Assembly (NCBI RefSeq): GCF_000559025.1
Contig: NZ_JAAN01000024.1
Coordinates: forward strand, 184,397-248,396
Length of the DNA stretch: 64,000 nucleotides
Reading direction: 5' to 3'
Source of the DNA: Luteimonas huabeiensis HB2
GTDB taxonomy: Bacteria; Pseudomonadota; Gammaproteobacteria; Xanthomonadales; Xanthomonadaceae
The translations under genes and the position numbers were made by a program. The notes beneath the pieces were generated by a model, which was given only the letters and a program-made list of their open reading frames with translations, had not been told where the DNA came from and did no database searches. Positions 60,580-64,000 of this stretch are shown piece by piece (positions within the stretch are counted from its first letter, which is position 1; each line of letters opens with the position of its first letter).

Positions 60580-62652
60580 ATGACCCGCACCGCGCTCGTC
60601 ACCACCGCCCTGCCCTACGCCAACGGCCCGCTGCACCTGGGCCACCTGGTGGGCTACATCCAGGCCGACATCTGGGTCCGGGCGCGGCGCATGCGCGGCG
60701 ACACGATCCGGTTCGTCTGCGCCGACGACACCCACGGCACGCCGATCATGCTCGCGGCCGAGAAGGCCGGGGTCACCCCCGAGGCCTTCATCGCCGGCAT
60801 CCAGGCCGGCCACGAGCGCGACTTCGCCGACTTCGGCGTCGCCTTCGACCACTACGATTCCACCAACTCGCAGGCCAACCGCGAGCTCACCGAGCGCTTC
60901 TACGCCCGGCTCGACGCCGGCGGGCACATCTCGCGGCGTTCGGTGGCGCAGTTCTACGATCCGGCCAAGGGCATGTTCCTGCCCGACCGCTACATCAAGG
61001 GCATCTGCCCGAACTGCGGCAGCCCCGACCAGTACGGCGACAACTGCGAGGTCTGCGGCGCGACCTACGCGCCGACCGAACTGAAGGAGCCGAAGTCGGT
61101 GGTCTCCGGCGCCACGCCGGAGCTGCGCGAGTCCGAGCACTTCTTCTTCGAGGTGGGTCGCTTCGAGGCCTTCCTGCGCGACTGGCTGGCCGGCGACGTC
61201 GCGCTGCCCGGGGTCAAGGCCAAGCTGATGGAATGGCTCGATGCCGAGGGCGGGCTGCGCGCCTGGGACATCTCCCGCGACGCGCCGTACTTCGGCTTCG
61301 AGATCCCGGGCCACCCGGGCAAGTACTTCTACGTCTGGCTGGACGCGCCGATCGGCTACCTGTCCAGTTTCCGCACCCTGTGCGCGCGCACCGGCGAGGA
61401 CTTCGAGCGCTACCTGGCGCCGGACTCGCCGGCCGAGCTGCACCACTTCATCGGCAAGGATATCGTCAACTTCCACGGCCTGTTCTGGCCGGCGGTGCTG
61501 CACGGCGCCGGCCACCGCGCGCCGACCCGGCTGCACGTCAACGGCTACCTGATGGTGGACGGCGCCAAGATGTCGAAATCGCGCGGCACCTTCGTCATGG
61601 CGCGCACCTACCTCGACGTCGGCCTGGAGCCGGAAGCGCTGCGCTACTACTTCGCCGCCAAGTCCTCCGGCGGCGTGGACGATCTGGACCTCAACCTCGG
61701 CGACTTCGTCGCGCGCGTGAACAGCGACCTGGTCGGCAAGTTCGTCAACCTCGCCAGCCGCTGCGCCGGCTTCATCGGCAAGCGCTTCGACGGCCGCCTG
61801 GCCGACGCCCTGCCCGACCCGGCGCAGTACGCGCGCTTCGTCGCCGCGCTGGCGCCGGTGCGCGAGGCCTACGAGCGCAACGATCCGGCCGCCGCGGTCC
61901 GCCAGATCATGGCGCTGGCCGACGAGGCCAACCGCTACATCGACGAACGCAAGCCGTGGGTGATCGCCAAGCAGGCGGGCGCCGAGGCCGAGCTGCAGGC
62001 GGTCTGCACCCAGGGCCTGAACCTGTTCCGCGTGCTGGCCGCGGCGCTGGCGCCGATCCTGCCGCGCACCGCCGCCGGCGCCGAAACGTTCCTGAACGCG
62101 CCGGTGCGGGCCTGGCAGGACCTCGACGCGCCGCTGGTCGCCCACGCGATCCATGCCTACGTCCCGCTGTTCACCCGTATCGACCCCAAGCTGATCGACG
62201 CCATGACCGAAGCCTCCAAGGACACCCTCGCCACGCAACCCCCGGCCGCGCCGGCCAAGCCCCCAACCAAGGCCGATGCAACGGCCGCTGCGAGTCCCGA
62301 GTCCCGGGTCCCGGGTCCCGCCCACATCGGCATCGACGATTTCGCCAAGCTCGACCTGCGCATCGGCAAGGTGCTGGCCTGCGAGTTCGTGGAGGGTTCC
62401 GACAAGCTGCTGCGCTTCGAGCTGGACGCCGGCGAGCTGGGCAAGCGCCAGATCTTCTCCGGCATCCGCGCCAGCTACGGCCAGCCGGAGGCGCTGGTGG
62501 GCCGCAACGTGGTCTTCATCGCCAACCTCGCCCCGCGCAAGATGCGCTTCGGCCTGAGCGAGGGCATGATCCTGTCGGCCGGCTTCGACGGCGGCGCGCT
62601 GGCGCTGCTGTCGGCCGACGACGGCGCCCAGCCCGGCATGCCGGTGCGCTGA
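60580..62652 (+). CDS. metG: Methionyl-tRNA synthetase
   Basis: This 690-residue class I synthetase has the HIGH region in PYANGPLHLGHLVGY, a zinc knuckle (CPNCG and CEVCG), KMSKS in DGAKMSKSRGTFV, and a C-terminal tRNA-binding/dimerisation domain (IDDFAKLDLRIGKVLACEFV). A low-complexity linker at about residues 545-583 carries four tandem 7-nt repeats (62292-62319), read as SPESRVPGPA. A GATAAT box is at 60548-60553. Confidence 0.97.
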   Translation: MTRTALVTTALPYANGPLHLGHLVGYIQADIWVRARRMRGDTIRFVCADDTHGTPIMLAAEKAGVTPEAFIAGIQAGHERDFADFGVAFDHYDSTNSQANRELTERFYARLDAGGHISRRSVAQFYDPAKGMFLPDRYIKGICPNCGSPDQYGDNCEVCGATYAPTELKEPKSVVSGATPELRESEHFFFEVGRFEAFLRDWLAGDVALPGVKAKLMEWLDAEGGLRAWDISRDAPYFGFEIPGHPGKYFYVWLDAPIGYLSSFRTLCARTGEDFERYLAPDSPAELHHFIGKDIVNFHGLFWPAVLHGAGHRAPTRLHVNGYLMVDGAKMSKSRGTFVMARTYLDVGLEPEALRYYFAAKSSGGVDDLDLNLGDFVARVNSDLVGKFVNLASRCAGFIGKRFDGRLADALPDPAQYARFVAALAPVREAYERNDPAAAVRQIMALADEANRYIDERKPWVIAKQAGAEAELQAVCTQGLNLFRVLAAALAPILPRTAAGAETFLNAPVRAWQDLDAPLVAHAIHAYVPLFTRIDPKLIDAMTEASKDTLATQPPAAPAKPPTKADATAAASPESRVPGPAHIGIDDFAKLDLRIGKVLACEFVEGSDKLLRFELDAGELGKRQIFSGIRASYGQPEALVGRNVVFIANLAPRKMRFGLSEGMILSAGFDGGALALLSADDGAQPGMPVR
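62292..62319 (+). repeat. Four tandem 7-nt repeats inside metG
   Basis: GAGTCCC, GAGTCCC, GGGTCCC and GGGTCCC are contiguous. The unit is not a multiple of three, so loss or gain of one copy would shift the frame and remove the C-terminal tRNA-binding domain. Related sequence occurs in uppS (29590-29607). Confidence 0.85.
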
Positions 62653-62739
62653 AGGCCGGGATCCGGGAATCGGATCGGGCAGTCGCGGACTCAGCCCACC
62701 CTCGGCGCCCCCGCGCCTGCCGATCCCGGAGCCGAATCC

Positions 62740-63339
62740 ATGCAGCTCGCCCTGTTCGACTTCGACCACACCCTGACCCGCTGCGACACCTACGCGCGGT
62801 TTCTGCGCCGCATCGCCACGCCCGCGCAACTGGCACGGGCAAGGTGGCAGGTCGGGCCGTGGCTGCTGGGCTATCGCGCCGGGCTGGTCTCGGCCGCCGC
62901 CCTCCGCGCACGGGTGACGCGGCTGGCGTTCGCCGGCCGCGACTTCGCGGAGGCGTCCGCGCACGGCGCGGCCTATGCGCGCGAGGCCCTGCCCGACATG
63001 CTGGAGCCGCGGGCGATGCGGCGGCTGCAATGGCATCAGGCGCAGGGCCACGAGGTCGCGCTGGTCTCCGCCTCGCTGGACCTGTACCTGCGCCCGTGGT
63101 GCGAGCGGCACGGGGTGACGGCGACGATCTGCAACGGCCTGGAACGCGACGCGGACGGGCGCCTCTCCGGCCGTTACCACCCGGCCGACATCGGCCCGGA
63201 CAAGGCCCGGCACGTCCGCGCGCGCTTCGACCTGGCGCGCTACGAACGCATCCACGCCTACGGCGACAGCGGCGAGGACCGGCCGATGCTGGCGCTGGCC
63301 CACGCGCGCTGGTACCGCGGGCGGCCGCTGGCCCGATAG
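62740..63339 (+). CDS. HAD-IB family phosphatase
   Basis: This 199-residue HAD-superfamily hydrolase has motif I in [12 protein letters not shown] (two Asp), motif II Ser in [14 protein letters not shown], motif III Lys in [12 protein letters not shown], and motif IV in [12 protein letters not shown]. The layout matches SerB/YfbT-like HAD-IB proteins. The substrate is unknown; it lies between metG and the RnfB-like gene, in the same direction. Confidence 0.9.
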   Translation: MQLALFDFDHTLTRCDTYARFLRRIATPAQLARARWQVGPWLLGYRAGLVSAAALRARVTRLAFAGRDFAEASAHGAAYAREALPDMLEPRAMRRLQWHQAQGHEVALVSASLDLYLRPWCERHGVTATICNGLERDADGRLSGRYHPADIGPDKARHVRARFDLARYERIHAYGDSGEDRPMLALAHARWYRGRPLAR

Positions 63340-63361
63340 CCGCAGCGCACCTCGCCACGCC

Positions 63362-63796
63362 ATGCGCGACCGTCCCGCCCTCGCCGAGCGCCTCGACCGC
63401 CTGCTGCCGCAGACCCAGTGCGGCCAGTGCGGCTTCGACGGCTGCCGCCCCTACGCCGAGGCGATGGCCCGGGGCGAGGCCGGGGTGGAGCGCTGCCCGC
63501 CGGGCGGCGACGCCGGCGCGCGCGCGCTGGCGCGCCTGCTGGGCGTGCCGGCGCGCCCCTACGACCGCGCGCGCGGCACGCACAAGCCGCCGCAGGTGGC
63601 GCGGGTGGTCGAGGCCGACTGCATCGGCTGCACCAAGTGCATCCGCGCCTGCCCGGTCGATGCCATCGTCGGCGGCGCCAAGCGCATGCACGTCGTGCTC
63701 GAGCCGCTGTGCACCGGCTGCGAGCTGTGCGTGCCGGCCTGCCCGGTGGACTGCATCGAGCTGATCGCGGCGGACCGAGCGCCGCTGCCGCTTTAG
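63362..63796 (+). CDS. RnfB-like ferredoxin without the membrane helix
   Basis: This 144-residue Fe-S protein begins with the RnfB 4Fe-4S domain ([20 protein letters not shown], later a fourth Cys in ERCPP). Two 4Fe-4S ferredoxin motifs follow: [16 protein letters not shown] and [16 protein letters not shown]. Typical RnfB/RsxB starts with a transmembrane helix, which is missing here, so it is probably cytoplasmic. No other rnf genes are visible before the window ends. In relatives this short form stands near metG. Confidence 0.88.
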   Translation: MRDRPALAERLDRLLPQTQCGQCGFDGCRPYAEAMARGEAGVERCPPGGDAGARALARLLGVPARPYDRARGTHKPPQVARVVEADCIGCTKCIRACPVDAIVGGAKRMHVVLEPLCTGCELCVPACPVDCIELIAADRAPLPL

Positions 63797-63920
63797 GGCC
63801 TGTCGACGCGCATGCCGCATTTGTACCGTCCCTGCGGGCGTGCGCGGCGAGGAAGAGCGACGGCGCGTATGCCGATGCGCAGCCGAGCGATGACGCGGCC
63901 GCGTGCGGTCTTTTCCTTGT

Positions 63921-63970
63921 CCTGCAAGCGGGGAGCATGCTGTTTTTCCCTTCCCCCGCTTGCGGGGGAA
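63921..63970 (+). repeat. REP-like palindromes, second copy of the lpxB-rnhB repeat type
   Basis: CTGCAAGCGGGG (63922-63933), AGCATGCTGTTTTTCCC and TTCCCCCGCTTGCGGGGGAA (63951-63970) match, in opposite orientation, the module at 40089-40139. The rest of 63797-64000 holds no gene that I can support; a new element may continue past the window. Confidence 0.75.
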
Positions 63971-64000
63971 GGTGCCGAAGGCGGATGGGGGCACGCCGCA

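Overview
This is a very GC-rich chromosomal window. Gene order points to the Lysobacteraceae (Xanthomonadaceae), close to Lysobacter, Luteimonas or Xanthomonas. The main evidence is the minus-strand run map-glnD-dapD-x-arsC-like-dapE-asnB, a FabV-type enoyl-ACP reductase, the long plus-strand run rpsB-tsf-pyrH-frr-uppS-cdsA-dxr-rseP-bamA-lpxD-fabZ-lpxA-lpxB-rnhB-dnaE-accA, and metG next to a short RnfB-like ferredoxin. Nearly all of the sequence is coding, and I see no rRNA, tRNA, CRISPR, prophage or transposase gene.

Layout. 1-6.8 kb: the end of gluQ, a polyhydroxyalkanoate (PHA) block (phaB, phaR, a second phaB), a bacterioferritin, a penicillin-acylase-family Ntn-hydrolase and a nitroreductase-like protein. 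6.9-10.2 kb: fabV and asnB on the minus strand. asnB is preceded by what looks like a classical transcription attenuator, made of a promoter, a 28-residue leader peptide with six Asn and a strong intrinsic terminator. 10.3-12.7 kb: a three-gene accessory cassette on the plus strand (lipoprotein, papain-fold-like candidate toxin, coiled-coil membrane protein) sits between asnB and dapE. 12.7-19.4 kb: lysine/peptidoglycan precursor and nitrogen-sensing genes. 19.5-24.2 kb: a four-gene archaic (Csu-like) chaperone-usher pilus operon lies between map and rpsB.

24.2-46.4 kb is the large housekeeping run: translation factors, UMP kinase, isoprenoid carrier and phospholipid synthesis, outer-membrane assembly (RseP, BamA), lipid A synthesis (LpxD/FabZ/LpxA/LpxB), RNase HII, the replicative polymerase and acetyl-CoA carboxylase alpha. 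An HDOD-GGDEF regulator is embedded between tsf and pyrH. Short repeats have entered this core: a REP-like palindrome array with terminal inverted repeats lies between lpxB and rnhB, a palindromic repeat lies in frame inside dnaE, and related short repeats touch uppS, pyrH and metG.

46.5-64 kb holds mixed housekeeping genes: an old-yellow-enzyme homologue, tilS, xseB-ispA, a LysM lytic transglycosylase, a HerA-like ATPase, an NlpE-like lipoprotein with greB, a PfpI-type protein, rimO, a dienelactone hydrolase with a HIT protein, dcd, an Mrp/ApbC ATPase, a DUF2147 protein, metG, a HAD phosphatase and an RnfB-like protein. The window ends in another copy of the REP-like palindrome. Several promoters place a good -10 box only 6-8 nt before the start codon, which suggests leaderless mRNAs.
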